A stretch of 64,000 bases of DNA from Sternotherus odoratus (GCA_032164245.1 JAVMKO010000010.1:45902848-45966847); one strand, 5' to 3'. Shown: positions 35,607 to 49,116, counted from the first letter of the stretch. Translations and numbers: made by a program. Notes: generated by a model not told the origin, from the letters alone.

Positions 35607-35762
35607 TTGGGGATTACGTCTGATGCCCTGCAGGGCAGATCATAGGCTGACTCCTGCACCGCCCTCTGCAGAAAACAGAGTCAATGGAAATAAATGTGTT
35701 AGCCCATGAGAAAGGCGTGTGAACAGAGCAGGATCCTGGGGTGGGGAATGGTGGCCTAGCCC
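35607..35762. repeat. Dispersed repeat Y, copy 2
   Basis: Near-identical to 33470-33616 (see there), about 2.14 kb away in the same orientation. It abuts a CR1 fragment. The sequence after it (to about 36200), with 'accgtaaataaacctccttc', has an LTR-like look that I cannot confirm. Confidence 0.8.
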
Positions 35763-37189
35763 TGCCCTCATTTCACAGTCCTCCAGATATCTATAAACAC
35801 TCATCCCCATCTCACCCCTTCACCTTAAGGTAGTCATGAATAATTAATGTTATCAAAACAATTTGATGCATAGGTTCTGTTCCTGTCACTGTCTTGTGAA
35901 GTGTGTTCTCTGTCTCTGAAACAATGTTTGTCTCTGTAAGAACAAGATAAATGCAAATGTAGTGATAAGAGAAATGTATATAATTGGCCACTGTAACCCC
36001 ACACCTTTGAAGCTGCTTTTCAGTCTTCCTAGTACCGTAAATAAACCTCCTTCAGTATTGTCTTTGCCTGCCTGATTCTTGGGGGAAAGAATCTCTTTTC
36101 TTCGCACAGTTAACTGTTTTTTCCAGGGGAACAACTCCAGCTCTCGTTCAGACATCTGCCAGATTTTTCAATAAACTTCCCGCTCCCTGCCTATGATTTC
36201 TCCAGCAGCAGCTGTGCACCTCCATCAGAAGACGAACTAACTAGTTCCTGGGACGGGTTCTATCAGGAACTATCAGTTTGCTGGAAGCTAGCCAAATGAC
36301 GTGCAGACTGTAAACTGGTAAAGCTCCATATGGAGCAGATTTAGATTGGTAAAGTCCATAGAGGCTTTCATTCTCTCATCAGAGTGATAAAGAGCATCTG
36401 CAAATCCCCATTGACTAGTTATGTTTTTATGAATCTAAAGATATAATCCATATACACAAAAGCACCGAAATTTGAGCTCATCTAAACAAAGCCTTCGGCA
36501 GTTCCAGAATCCTATACCGTGACTTCTTGTTCCAAGGGACAAAATGGCAAAGCATCAAAGAATCCTAGGCTGCCACTCACATGCTTACAAAGCTTCTTGT
36601 CTCCAGCCTCCCACTGGCCTGAGCAGCCATCACCAACATTCTACCTCTGAGCTGACAGCAAACACTGAGGTCATCAAAATACCAGCGAGCTGGAGGAACT
36701 GTACTAACTCATGAGAGTTATGGGGATGAATGTAACAAACAAACCTACAACCGCCATTTGAGTGTGAGGGGCTAGGACACTTCCACGGAGTCATTTAAGT
36801 TCCATAACTCTCCATAGGAATTATAATTTATGTTAGACCAGAAAAATAAACAGATCCCACTGGAAGCTTGGGACCCTGCCTGGATGGTCCAGAAAGTCAA
36901 CATGTCAAATGCTCTCCCATCCTTGCCCATTTCAGGAGTTCCTGAGGCCAAGTCTACAGTAGGAGAACTTTGCTGGTTCAACTTTACCATGATAAAATAC
37001 TATAGGCACAATAAAGTACTACAGCCATAATACTATACCATAATGAAATACTATAGACCAGCAAAGCACTCCTATGGTGGAGTAAAGCTGTACTTCTGCA
37101 GGTATGGCTCACTACAGCCTCAGTCCAACCCCCTAAGCAAAACAAGTAAAAGTGCCATTTTTCTGGTTCCCCAGAAATGTAGGGAAGGG

Positions 37190-37905
37190 TCCTTAAGAGG
37201 TCATCTAGTCCAGCCTTCTGTGCTGAGGCAGGACCCAGTAAACCTAGACCATCCCTGACAGGTGTTTGTCCAACCTGATCCTAAAAACCTCCAAGGACCG
37301 GAATTCCACAACCTCCCTTGGAAACCTATTGTGCTTAACTGTCCTTAGAATTAGAAAGATGTTCCTCTTATCTAACCTAAATCTCCCTTACTGCAGATTA
37401 AGACAATTACTTCTTGTCCATCCTTCGGTTGACAGCACTTAACATATCTGAAGACTGTTACCAGGTCCCCCCTTAGTCTTTTCCCAAAAAGGTTTCTTTT
37501 TTAACCTTTCCTCATAAGTCAGATTTTCTAAACTTTTATCATTTTTGTTGCTTTCCTCTGGATTCTCCAGTTTGTCCACACCTTTCTTAAAGTGTGGTGC
37601 CCAGAAATGGATACAGTGCCCAGCTAAGGCCTCCCCAGTTACCTCCTGTGTTTTACACATGGAATTCCTGTGGCTATATCTCACACTGATATTAGTCTTT
37701 TTTGTGACAATCACACCGCTGATTCATATTCAATTTGTCCCTCAAGATCCTCTTCAGCAGTACTGCCACCTAACCACTTATTCCCTATTTTCTAGTTGTG
37801 CATTAGATTTTTCCTCCCTAAACATAGTACCTTGCACTTGTCTTGAACTTCATCTCGTTGATTTTAAATATACTCCAATGTAAAATTCCAATGTAAAAAA
37901 AAATG
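37190..37905 (-). mobile_element. CR1-like LINE 3' region
   Basis: 'aagaggtcatctagtccagc', 'caacctgatcctaaaaacct', 'gttaccaggtccccccttag', 'cctttcctcataagtcag', 'cttaaagtgtggtgcccag' and 'gtaccttgcacttgtcttga' are in the order of a reversed CR1 3' half. The 3' end is at the left. Confidence 0.9.
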
Positions 37906-38607
37906 CTCCAATGTATCAAGGTCATTTTGTTGGCTTCGTAGCACAGATTTGGCCTTACAGAATATAATGAAAACAGTGAAGGACTCTTGTTCACATAGCA
38001 TCCAGTGTCAGTTCTACAGGACCAGAGTCCTGTCCATGTTGAGTTCATCCTTGGGGCAACTAAGGAAAGCAGTGATGGGGGGAAACGTATCTAAGCTCTA
38101 AGTCACCTCGCTTGGCCCCTAACCCTGACCTAGCCAACAGCCAAAATGGCCCCCAGTATAATTTAAAGCAATTTAGGGACTGTTTTAAATTACATTTGCT
38201 GCAGCGATCCTATAGGGCCTGCTCTGCCACTAGGGTCAGTCAGATTGTCCTACTGTGCCCAGCCCCTCCCCAACCCAACATATGCCCAACCTGGAGAGGG
38301 TTTTGAAGGAACAAGTGACATAGGATCATCACAGCACCTTGCCCCCTACCCAACAACGCTGCCCCCTATTCTCACTGTACCAAAACTCTACATCAGGACT
38401 GCTATTCATCCAGTTCAATGGAACCTCCATTGTGGCCTGTGTAGCAGCATCGATATCTGGAGTAACCACTGCCTGCTGGCAGAGATCACCCTGGACACGC
38501 TGAACTGCCTTTCCCTCCTTTTCAGAGGCACAGGCACAAAGAGATAAGCTAACAATGCATTGGGGGGGGGGGGTCCCATGAATAGCTGCCTGCAGTTTAA
38601 GCAACAG

Positions 38608-38908
38608 AGTGCGGGCTTGTCTACACTAGACAGTTGTCCTGCTTTTGCTGTACCAGCCTAGTTAAAGCAGTATAGCCCTCATACTGTGAGCGCATAATAT
38701 CAGTATAAAGGTGCTTTATTGCAGTACAGCTATTCCCACATAGGAAAGGGAAGAACTTTACCAGAATAAAAGTCACCTTTACACTGCTCACTGTCCACTC
38801 CATGGTTGTTACCAGTGTAACTATTTGGTTAAATAAATCAGTCACCCTACCTGCAAATAGTTCTATAAGTGCAGCATTCAAGGGCAGACAAGGCCTGAGA
38901 GGCTGACA
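38608..38908. mobile_element. MITE with cttgtctac termini
   Basis: The left end GGGCTTGTCTACAC and the right end, read in reverse as GGCCTTGTCTGCCC, are imperfect inverted repeats of the same kind as the element split at 14112/15186. The interior is AT-rich and non-coding. Confidence 0.6.
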
Positions 38909-40239
38909 ACGCAAGGTGGTGACATCCCTAAGGGGGATGAGTTAAGGTTGTGTGTGAAGCAACAACTTAACTGGGTGTTTCCTGGCTTCTTAGCACAGGA
39001 GTATGGGAATAGAAAGAGCACAGAGACCAGGAGGCACTGTTATGCAGCAACAATCTTAATTGCACCTTAGCAAGTTCTTAGTCAGTGGTTTTCATATTGT
39101 ACTTCCAGTTAGCTTAGAGAAACCGAGCATTGAGTCCCGTACTGGCCAGCTCCTTGCCAGACTTTCCTATCAGTTCAACTTCCCATGAGACTCTGCCGTT
39201 AGGAATTAGGTCTTTCCAATTGTTATGAGTCATCCTGTGTCAGACACAACAAAATCACTGTATGATCATTTTGTGAGATTTTTGTTATCAGTGGAATGGC
39301 TCCAAAAAGTCCTCCCACTGCTCTCATTCAAATGCACTCTTGGGACCCTTGACACAAAACTGAACATTACTCAACCCATTAGTGTTTTACCACAAAACTT
39401 TGATGCTATGGGCTGGGGGGCTGAAAGTACTTTTGACTCATTGTTTCAAACTGACCTCCCTACACCTCAGTTTTCCTTATCATCAGTTGTCGATGATGAG
39501 ACTTCCCCACCTGACAGGGAGCTAGGAGCTGGAGTTCATCTTTCTTCATAAAGCACATTGATGTCTTCGGAAGGAAGGAAGGAACTCCCTGAACAATATG
39601 TTATTGTTTTTATAATAATCATCTCTTTGTTTCATTTCATCAAGACATCTGTCCTGGGCACTCCCTGAATTAAGAGAAAAAGGAGTCTGATAACATTTTG
39701 GGAGAGTCTTAGATGATGATATGCTGCACTGAAAAGTTTGTTCTATTTTTTACCTACTTCATAGAGCCTTGATGAAGTCAGAGATTTCAACTTTGGCAAA
39801 CTCCCAGACAGACACAGCCCAAACAGGTTGGGTTTATTATTGTTTCACTTCGGATGGAGATACAGCATCCTCATTAGCAGTAACCACAGAGATAGTTGAG
39901 AGATTCCAGAGTTTTCTCTGAAGAAGCTGTGACAATGTAGTTAGGAAATTCCTAAGTCTTTACTTAGGATTCTAGTCCACTGCAGTGTGTTACATATGTT
40001 TCAAGGTTTTAGAAATCTCCATGAGGTTAGCAGAAGGAGCGAACCCTTGACAGAAAGACCTGAGGAACAAGAAAGGGAGGAAAATCCCAGCAGGGTCATC
40101 CCTCTCCTAGTTCAGAAACTGACCCAAAGTATCCTCCAGTGCCACAGAAGAACACCCCAAGAGGTGCACTGTGTAATACTTTGTTTTGGAACAAGTATAT
40201 GCAGTGATGAGAGACAGCTTGCTTAATAAATCTTTACTG

Positions 40240-40430
40240 TAACTCATAGACTCAAAGACTTTATGGTCAGAAGGGACCATTATGATCATCTAGTCTGACC
40301 TCCTGCACAATGCAGGCCACAGAATCTCACCCACCCACTCCTGTAATAAACCTCTCACCTATGTCTGAGCTACTGAAGTCCTCAAGTTATGGTTTAAAGA
40401 CTTCAAGGTGCAGAGAATCTTCCAGCAAGT
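40240..40430 (-). mobile_element. CR1-like LINE 3' tail
   Basis: 'catagactcaaagactttat', 'ggtcagaagggaccattatg', 'atcatctagtctgacctcct' and 'gcaggccacagaatctca' are the reverse complement of a CR1 3' tail. It is severely 5'-truncated. Confidence 0.85.
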
Positions 40431-40785
40431 GAATCGTGCCCTATGCTGCAGAGGAAGGTGAAAACCCCCCAGGGCCTCATAAGATCAAATACCAACTCCA
40501 TAAACTGCAAAAACAGAAAACTTGCCTCTTTTTCCCCAATTGCTCCCACTGCATTTGGCAAAGACTGGTTCTTTTCCCCTGTCTGTAGTATTTGTGACGT
40601 ATACCGGCTCATGTGAGTCCTGCATGCATTTTGGAAAGAGAAGAAACTCCCAAGAAAATGGAGAAAGTCCATACTAGTACTGATATACAAACAAATAGGT
40701 GACATGCTACTGTTTAACGTACCAAGGAACAATCTGCTGTCCCACTGCATGAGAATGTTAGCTGCAGTCACTGAACAGTAGAGCT

Positions 40786-41440
40786 CATTCTAGGAAAGGA
40801 AGCGGGATGGCAGATGGTATGCTCATCTCTAGATGGTGGATTGAAAAGAAGCTGGAGGGAAGAGTCAAGCATGGTTAGACTTTCCTTGATTTGGAGAAAG
40901 CAATTAAAGTACCTAGGAGACGGTGGGAGTCTTTGCTACAATTCTATGGGGTGCTGGAGGATCCTGTCTAGACGGTGATGGGCTTGCATGAGGGTTCCGT
41001 GACAAAAGTCCAGACACCGTCCAGTGTAACAGAGTTTTGAGGTGAAGATTTGGTTCCATAAGGGATCAGCACTTAGTCCTTTACAATTCATAATTGTGAT
41101 GGACTTTAGAAGTAAGCAAATCCAAACGGAAGATGGTAAGGAGTTGATATATGCAGATGATACTGTGATACTGGCTGATACTGAGGAAGATTTGGTCCAG
41201 GAAACGGAGGCCTGGAACGAGGAACTAACAAACTATGGCTTCAAAATGGATAAAGAAAAGACTGCAGTCACGTGGATGACTCACATGGAACCAAGACAGA
41301 TGAATATCATTTTCAAAGGGCAGTGCGCAAGTCAGGTTTATGCATTAAGTATGTTAAGGGCTGGTTAGTGGCAGCCAGCAATGACTGATCCAGTGCCCAA
41401 ATCCAGCTAGCTGGAAAGAGGGGAAAAAGATGATGACTCT
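40786..41440 (+). pseudogene. Non-LTR reverse transcriptase fragment (not CR1)
   Basis: Broken frames encode 'EKKLEGRVKHG', 'FLDLEKAIK', a helical linker, and in the 108-codon frame 41042-41368 'KGSALSPLQFIIVMD', the catalytic 'YADDTVILADTEEDL', and 'NYGFKMDKEKTAV'. These correspond to RT motifs from the D-x-x-K-A-F-D box through G-S-x-L-S-P-L to Y-A-D-D and the following helix. The word choice differs from CR1 and resembles the RT of RTE/other non-LTR clades. In-frame stops and a damaged first D-box show that it is dead. Confidence 0.8.
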
Positions 41441-42375
41441 ACATCAATTTGTGACGTCATATTCCCCTTCCATTATTGTCTCTGGTGGAGAAAGGGATTA
41501 GAGTAAAGGAAAAATACCCCAGTCTAACATTCTTACATTTTCTTTTTATACCTTCATTTGTCTCATTAAGAAGGAAATGCTTTATGTGAAACTGCTTGTG
41601 GTTATTATTTGGTGCTAAATGTAATAAGATACCCAAAGTCTCTCTAAAGATGTTGTTTAATGGAAGGGTGTGCTCTCATACAGGATAATTCAGAAACAAA
41701 CAACTTGGTAAAAAATGAACCAAGGTGGAAAGTGGGTTTCAGTGCAGTGCTAAGAGCCTAGAGACCCAAACACACCCAGGCAGCCCTTTCAAGGAAAAGA
41801 CAATGAGAGAAAGTCTGGAAATGAGTATGATATAATAATACAGAAAATGCTATATAATACATGGCACTCATCTCTTGAAATCCCCCTTCACTTCTCACCA
41901 CATCTGATCCACATGCCTCCCCAAACCCAACTCTGTAAATACTTATGTGATGGTCCCAGTAACAAATTACTAGAGATGAGATTATTCTAGCCCTTTTCCA
42001 GATGCACTGGGGACTAACAGAACGGAGACCTCCTTAGTGCCCTGCTCAGACTGCAACTCCAACTGCTGAGCTCCTCACCTGGTAATCCCAGCTGTGACCC
42101 CTCCCTACACTCAATGCCAAGGGGAGTAATTTACTTCCCACCCAATGAATGGGAGGAGCAGGGGAGGGAGTGGGACTGAGTCACAACTCATTCTCTGCTC
42201 TGTTCTGCTCCTGGGGCAGTGCAGTTTACCCAGAGGAGGAAGTAAAGTTACAAGTTAGCCCTGCAAGATGACTGGCAAAGGAAGCCTTGAACAGGAAGAG
42301 GGATTTTGTGATCTCCTAGTAATTTACCACCAAAAACACATGCATCTCCCACTCAGCAATACGGTGAAAGCAATA

Positions 42376-42792
42376 TTTCATAGCTTCCAAGGCCAGAAGG
42401 GACTATTGTAATAATCTAGTCTGACCCCCTGTATAATGCAAGCTACAGCACTTCCCCAAAATAATTCCTACTGCAGATCTTTAAGAAAAAAATCCAACCT
42501 TGATTTAAAAATTGTCAGTGACGGAGACTTCACCACCATCCTTGATAAATTGTTCCAATGGTTATTAATGCTCACTGTTAAAAATGTATGTCATAATTCC
42601 AGTTTGCATTTGTCTAGTCATTGGATCATGTTATACCTTTCTCTGCCTGATTGAAGAGCCAATTATATAATATTTGCTCCCAATGTAGATACTTACAGCC
42701 TAATCATGGCATCCCTTAACCATCTAGATTGAGCTCCTTGAGTCTATCACTATAAACCATGTTTTCTAATCCTTTAATGCTTCCTTTCTAAG
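42376..42792 (-). mobile_element. CR1-like LINE 3' region
   Basis: 'tcatagcttccaaggccaga', 'agggactattgtaataatct', 'agtctgaccccctgtataat', 'ttgttccaatggttattaat' and 'catcccttaaccatctagat' match, in order, the copy at 22810 in reversed orientation. Confidence 0.88.
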
Positions 42793-43564
42793 TAAAGTGC
42801 ATAATTTTGATTATGTACAAACATGGAGAAATGATGTGTTAGAAATAAGGCAGCTGTGGACAGGTGGAGGGGAAATAGCCTCCTGAGGCTCTTGCACATC
42901 AGAGGTGAGATTTCACTCTGAACAGTACTGAAGTAGCCAGTTAAACAACCATGTCTGATGTGACATTTCACAGCTGGTTTTTGCCAATGGAAAAATGTGT
43001 TTTACTTTAGATCCCATGAATCACACATTATGTAATTTGCTGAGTTGGTAATAATTGTTTCATTTAATACTTTAAACAAACACTGTAATTAATCCATGGA
43101 TTATGTTTTCTAGATTGGGTTGTCAACCCTCTCTGGGAACATAAGGCAAACGCTGAACGTGACAATGAAAAAGCCGAACACAGCTCACCAAAGAACTGTG
43201 TGTATTGTTTCTTCTGGTTTTCCACTGACCTACTGCCTGCTTTTCTAGTCATGCATCTTAGCAGCTGTTTGGCTCCGAAATGTGCTTCAGCTTTAACAGT
43301 AACAAAGACATGATGTTGAAACAGCTGAGTGGAGTTAAGGTTACTGACATTTTTAGGACTCTCTTAGCAATGCTGCTTCCCCTCTAGAGCTGATCATAAA
43401 AGTTCTGCGTGATCTGAGTTACATTTGTTTTGTTATTTCAGCTCTTGTTCTGAGTCCAGATACTATATTTGTATGTATTTTAGACTCGCTGTCTGTATAC
43501 TTATGCCTGAATCTGTCAATTCAAAGGTTGTCTACTGTGTCAATGTCAAGAGTTTAGGACTCTG

Positions 43565-45180
43565 AATTGTTTAGGGATGGGAAAACCTTAAACCCTGCTT
43601 GGCAAGTGTAGACACCAAGGTAATCTTTCTAAGTGAAAATTAGGTAAACCAACATGCCCAATAATCCTAAGACTTTGCTGGAAAATGTTACGATGTTAAA
43701 GACTGACCAACTAAGGGACTTTAATCAGGGCACACATATCCTTCCTGCATGAGGATGTCATACCAGAAGATGTGATAGATAGGATAGAGACACCACCTCC
43801 AGAGGTTACATCCGAGGACAAGATGGGGAGTTGGATTGATGAGCTTTTCCTCCAAAAAGACTATATAAAGCAGGGGACCTAGATCTTCCTTACATCACCA
43901 AGGGAGCTGGGTGCTCGGTGTGTGAAGAATCAGAGAGGTAGCCGTGTTTGTCACTTCTGCGATTCCAGACTAAGAGTCCTGTGGCACCTTAAAGACTAAC
44001 TAAAGTATTGAAGCATAAGCTTTCGTGGGCTAATACCCACTTCGTCGGGAGAAGAACTTTGCTCCTTTGGCTGGTACAAAACGGTAAATTACTGGATTGA
44101 GCTGCTGCAATACAGAAGCCCAGCAGTGGCAATTGGTAAAGGATTCACTATTCTGTCAGCAACTCCTATCAGGCCTGGCAAAGTCACTACTGCTAACACA
44201 TTGCTTTCCTGGTATTTATACATAAATAATGACATGTAAAGTATCAAATGAAAGCTGGTGACACACTGGCCATAGGTGATGAAAGCTGTACATACAGATG
44301 GTGTGTAAGCAGTTATGTGTACCTACTAAAATATGTTTTAAACTATTTAAAAAGTTAAAGTTGACAAACAGGTTTTCTGCCAAACTATATCCATTCACCT
44401 ATCCCTGTCTCTGATGTAAATTAAAGCATTGTAAGCCGAACACACATGAGCTACATTTGCATTCCAAGTCAACATGGGGCTGAGAAGTCTCCATGAGGGT
44501 CAGCACACTGAAGAACAAATGAAGGATGTTTCCAAACTTTGCTGGTCTATAATTGGGGGTCAAGACAGATATTTTGGCTGTCCATCACTGAAGGAGTGAA
44601 AAGGACAGCACCTTTTGCATTCACAAATGGTGGATCCTAGTCACGTACATTGGTGACACTAGGCAGAAGCTTTAGGTAAAATACTACTTCAGACAAGGAT
44701 TTCAGCCTGTTAAAGGCTCTAAGGACATGTTATACCTTTTGTTTTACATGTAACCTTTTCTGTTTCCATTATCCTCTCTCAGTATCTCTTAAATCTTTAT
44801 CTTTGACAATAAACTTACAATCATTTCACTATAAATACATCTCTATGCTATAGCATCCTACAGTCCCTGATCCTGAGCTGTACCAATGAAGCTGTGTGTG
44901 TATATACTATTCCTTTGGGAATAGCAAATCTGGTAATTACTGAGAGCATCCAATGGCAGGGGCTGAATACTACAGGGGGATGCTCAGAGGAGCTCAGGGA
45001 CTGGGGTACATCCGGTGTTAACTTTCAAGGCAAAGCAGGGGCTGGCAGGAATTTGTTTGGGTGACGAATAGACTGGGGGTGTCAGGGAACTGACACAGAA
45101 TTTAGCATAAACAAGTGTCTCTCACAAGGAGGCAAGGGGATGGGGGTAACAATGACTCACAGCCCTGAGCACCCTAAGAA
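43565..45180 (+). mobile_element. Possible LTR with an inserted Penelope end
   Basis: A TATA box in 'gactatataaagcaggggac' (about 43859), AATAAA near 44808 and 'ctgatcctgagctgtaccaa', 'gtgtctctcacaagg' stretches look like U3, R and U5 of an LTR. No clear TG...CA ends or duplication could be fixed, and a Penelope-like end (43929-44052) sits within it. Treat as tentative. Confidence 0.35.
43929..44052 (-). mobile_element. Penelope-like element terminal fragment
   Basis: 'cagagaggtagccgtgtttg', 'agtcctgtggcaccttaaag', 'actaactaaagtattgaagc' and 'ataagctttcgtgggctaat' are the terminal sequence also seen at 14228 and 55976. There is no coding part. Confidence 0.8.
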
Positions 45181-46689
45181 AGAATCACAGCTATTTCTAC
45201 ACCATTGCTTGATGTCTGCTACAGCACAATGGGGACAGATTTCCTAAATGTAGATAGGTCCTTGGACACTACTACAGGGGCAAGGCAATCTGTATCAAGA
45301 TACTCTGCCTAGCTGTTCTTTACATGGCCTGACATGTATCTGTATAAATGCTTTACCAACCCACCCGACACTCTCAGCTCCAATACAAGACTCAGATGTA
45401 CAATGGAAGAGCAGAACTACCAGGAGCAAATTTGTTCTTGCAAATCCCCTGTAGAGCTACTGATGAAGACAAGTTTTTAATCTTTAACCAAAAACAACCC
45501 AGTGAATGTCTGAACAGACCACACACACAGATCAGCCCTTCCATAAGCCTGAACACAGGTACGTGAGGAAAAGCTGCTGATAGAGCCAATTTCTATCATG
45601 TCAAGGGACTCAATTTAAGCACAAAAGATGATGGTTGTTTTTTTAACAGAAGATTATTATTTACAATATTTCAAGCTGTATAAATCACATCCCAGCTGAG
45701 GAAGCACTCTGCCTTTTATTATCTGGACAGACTCGACAGAGACATCTTAATGAAATTCACATGTGCTAGTCCAACACAATCCAGACTCCTCCATTCAGGA
45801 CCACAAGATTCCTCCTGGAACAGCCATGGGAGATATACTAGGTCGTCTCTATGGTTTTATGATGACACTGGCTGGGCTCCAAAGACTGACATTTGGAGAT
45901 TCATGGTCACTTGTACTACGAACATTTGCTTCATACTTAGGAAAATACCAACTGAGTTAACCAAAAAAAAACACCCCTCCTTTGCACAGATGCAAAACCA
46001 TTAAAAATATCACCTGAAAATTCCAAATAAAATAAATAGTTCCTCTAAGAATAGCCTATTGCAATATTAGGATGTCTTTAGTAACCCATAACTTTATTCT
46101 AAGCAAACTGCGCTGGAAGTGAGACAAAGTAGGACTGAAGGAAAGTCATTCTGCATGTCAATGAATAAGACAATGGAAGGTTTGGAAGGATATTTTCAGA
46201 TAAGTTTCAATATAACTTGAAGTCCTTCACAGCAACTGCAGCTCCAGCTCCCCTGGTGAGGGATTCCTAATATTATCACCACAGTGCAGGAAGTTTACTT
46301 CCATCAATCTGTAGTAATTCTTCCCAAACAAGCAGCTTTCAGATGTCATATTAATTTTTCTTTGTGTGCATAAATTGTTTAGAAGACTGAAAGTTTAATT
46401 ATCTTTAAAAACAACAAAGAAACAAGTTTAAAGATCTTCAAAAAATAAGGGAGTTTTCTTTTAAGGTAAAACAACACACACTGAAATTTCACAGTCCTTT
46501 TCCAACAGTGACAACCCCTCATGATTTGGGCAGGAGACACCACATTTTCCCATCATTCCACCAGATATGAGGACTTGTTATAGCCCATAGGGCTACCTTG
46601 CCTTTATTATATTCACTGCCTTGCCTTCATTATATGCTGCCTATATTCAGCAGTAAATATAAGGAACATAAGGAAGTAAATATAAGGCA

Positions 46690-48512
46690 TGTATCCTGTA
46701 AGACATTGGTTTCAGCAGTTAGCATAAGACTTGAGGCCTGGGTGTGACGGTGTACCCCATAAGGCTTTATGGGGGGGGTGCCTGTAAATATATGTATATT
46801 ACTGGAATATGGTTTTGCTCCATATGCCAGGTAACATATCTATGTGAAGGTAATAATCCACTGGATCTGTTCATCCTATTTGTATGTATGTGTCTTTTGT
46901 ATTCAAAGTTATGAATACTGGCTATGTGCTTGGTTGGTTGTATGTGGACTTTGGAAAGCAGCTGAGCAGCTCTCTGGGAGAAGACTATTCTCAGTTAAGC
47001 CCAATTGAGAACCAATCAAACAAACAATGAACCTTGTAGACGCCCATCCACACCCAAGCTTCCTGAGGAATGCAGCCTGGCTGGTGGTGAGGGGAGTCTG
47101 GTTCGGGCCTGCAACTGAGCCATGTGCTCTGAGAGGCCATGTGGACTCTGCATAGGAAGGAGGAGGGGCTCTCCATCTAGAGGAGGAAGCCTATATAAAC
47201 CTGGGAGAGACCTCTCCATTTTGTTCTCAGCTGGCTAAAAGAATAGCCCTCCACCCCCAAGGATACCTGGAAGAAACTGGAACAGAGGACTGTGACTGCA
47301 GGGGAGGTGCGAGTGATTGCTGCACTCAGGCTAACAGAGTTTAGCCTGAGGGTGAGGCTTTTTGCTGTAATAGTGTTAGATTTGCGTGTTCTGTTTATTT
47401 TGTTTGGTAATTCACTTTATTCTGTCTGTTACTACTTTGAACCACTTAAATCCTATTTCCTGTCTTTATTAAAAACACTTTTTACTTATTAATTAACCTG
47501 GAGTACGTGTTGGTACCTGGGGGGGCAAACAGCTGTGCATCTCTCTATCATTGTTATAGAGGGCAAACAATCTATGAGTTTGCCCTGTATAAGCTTTATA
47601 CGGGGCAAAACAAATTTTATTCAGGGTTTGACCCCATTGGGAGTTGAGCATCTGAGTGCCAGAGGTAAGGATACCTCCTGCCTGTTTCCAGGAAAGCCCA
47701 CAGCTGTTAGGGGATGTGGCTCAGACCGGGCAGGGTACTAAAGTCCTAAGCTGTTGGGGCAGGAAAACTGAGGCAGGAGTAGCCTTGGCACATCAGGTGG
47801 CAGCTCCTAAGGGATTTCTGTGACCCCAACCCGTCACACTAGGAACTTTGGCACAGATCAGTGACCTAATGGTCACCCCCAAGTTTTGGGGAACTGGAAA
47901 TAAAGAGTGTGAGGGGGAATTTTGTCCATAACGATATCATCCAACACAGGAACATGAGCTAACACCGGCTTCTGGATAGAACATCCACAAATGTCTGATC
48001 ACAATAGTGCCATGGCAACAAGTTGACATACATGATAATAAGGTCAGATCATTAATATGCTAACCTATTGGAGGAGAATAACACACCAACTTTGGTAGGT
48101 GAGGAAATACAAATATGGAAGAGGGGAGAAACCCCAACGCATTAGACATAGTGGTGTTAGTGTAACATATTACAAAAGCTGTATCCCAGCCTGTATGCAG
48201 GAGGGGAGAGAGATGTAGCCCTTGGGAGGTGCCAGAATAATGACCACTGGTGATGGTGAGGAAGGCGATGGCTAACATTTCAGGTTGTTCTCCAAGAGAT
48301 GATGTGATTATATGGACATTCAGATGTACACTCTGTATTATCTCTTATGTACCTTACAGAGTTAGAGTGTTTTTTGACTATGCTACATGTATTAATAAAT
48401 TATTGTAAATATAAAAGAGTTCCTATAGTGTGAGTGTTGCAACTGTGCACATCGGGGTTCCCAAATTTTAATAATACTGAGCCTGATCTTGGGACAAGAA
48501 CCTGTCAACCTT
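46690..48512 (+). mobile_element. LTR-like repeat, copy 2, interrupted by another LTR
   Basis: The counterpart of 31085-31825. Left part: 'cctgtaagacattggtttca', 'gcagttagcataagacttga', 'ggcctg'. After the insert at 46743-47838 it continues with 'caacaagttgacatacatga', 'agatcattaatatgctaacc', and ends with 'tgtgcacatcggggttccc' and 'cttgggacaagaacctgtca'. Orientation follows copy 1 and is not certain. Confidence 0.6.
46743..47838 (+). mobile_element. Solo LTR (1.1 kb) nested in an older LTR
   Basis: Perfect 8-bp inverted ends TGTGACGG and CCGTCACA. The flanking 5-mers CTGGG and CTAGG differ at one base and look like an aged target-site duplication. Inside are a TATA box in 'gcctatataaacctgggaga' (about 47189) and a polyadenylation-type 'ctttattaaaaacac' near 47465, so transcription would run on the + strand. 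There is no primer-binding site or internal gene region, hence a solo LTR. Confidence 0.85.
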
Positions 48513-49116
48513 CAAAGTGATATCTGAGAATTCTTAATTAATCAATATAATTAATATATAATCTAGAGATCAGGCTACTTTGTGTCCTCGAAAAAGTGTA
48601 AACAAAATTTATCACGAATCACCATCAGTGTTGTCTAGCACAGAGGTTGCACATATAAGGCAGCATCTCAGGATATCAATACTGAGATTTTTCTAAATTC
48701 ATCCTAAGAAAAGTTTGGCAAATACAGATTTTATCTTAGTGACTCATATCTTATTAAATGTATTCCAGTACTGCCTAGAGGCCTCATCTGAGATCGGGTC
48801 GCCATTATGCTAACTCCTGTACAGACACGTGGTAAGAGACAGACCCCACCTGCAACGTGAGTGTAATATTCACTAGTTGTCAATGGCAACATTAAATTTA
48901 AAGTGGCCAAGTCTTCCAGGGTTGTTTTTAGCTAGAGGTCCATGGGCAGAAGCACCAAGTCATGAAGGGAGGCAAAGATGGTGGTAGCAACGACGGTCTT
49001 TGCAGACTAAGAGTCTGTATGAAGCTCATAAATGACTGAGACATAGCAAGTATGACTATCTGCACTATGGAAGCACCTCATGCCCTAATCATTATAACTC
49101 TTCAGTCCCCACTTAC

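Larger units (their letters stand above)
30922..49116 (-). other. MPG: MPG intron, 18.2 kb
   Basis: Donor GTAAGT at 49116-49111 and acceptor AG at 30923-30922, both read on the minus strand. It is far longer than in mammals because of repeats: LTR pieces, CR1 copies, MITEs and a non-LTR RT fragment, listed separately. I see nothing recognisable in 34176-35302, 35763-37189, 37906-38600, 38910-40235, 41445-42370, 42795-43560, 45200-46685 and 48515-49110. Confidence 0.9.
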
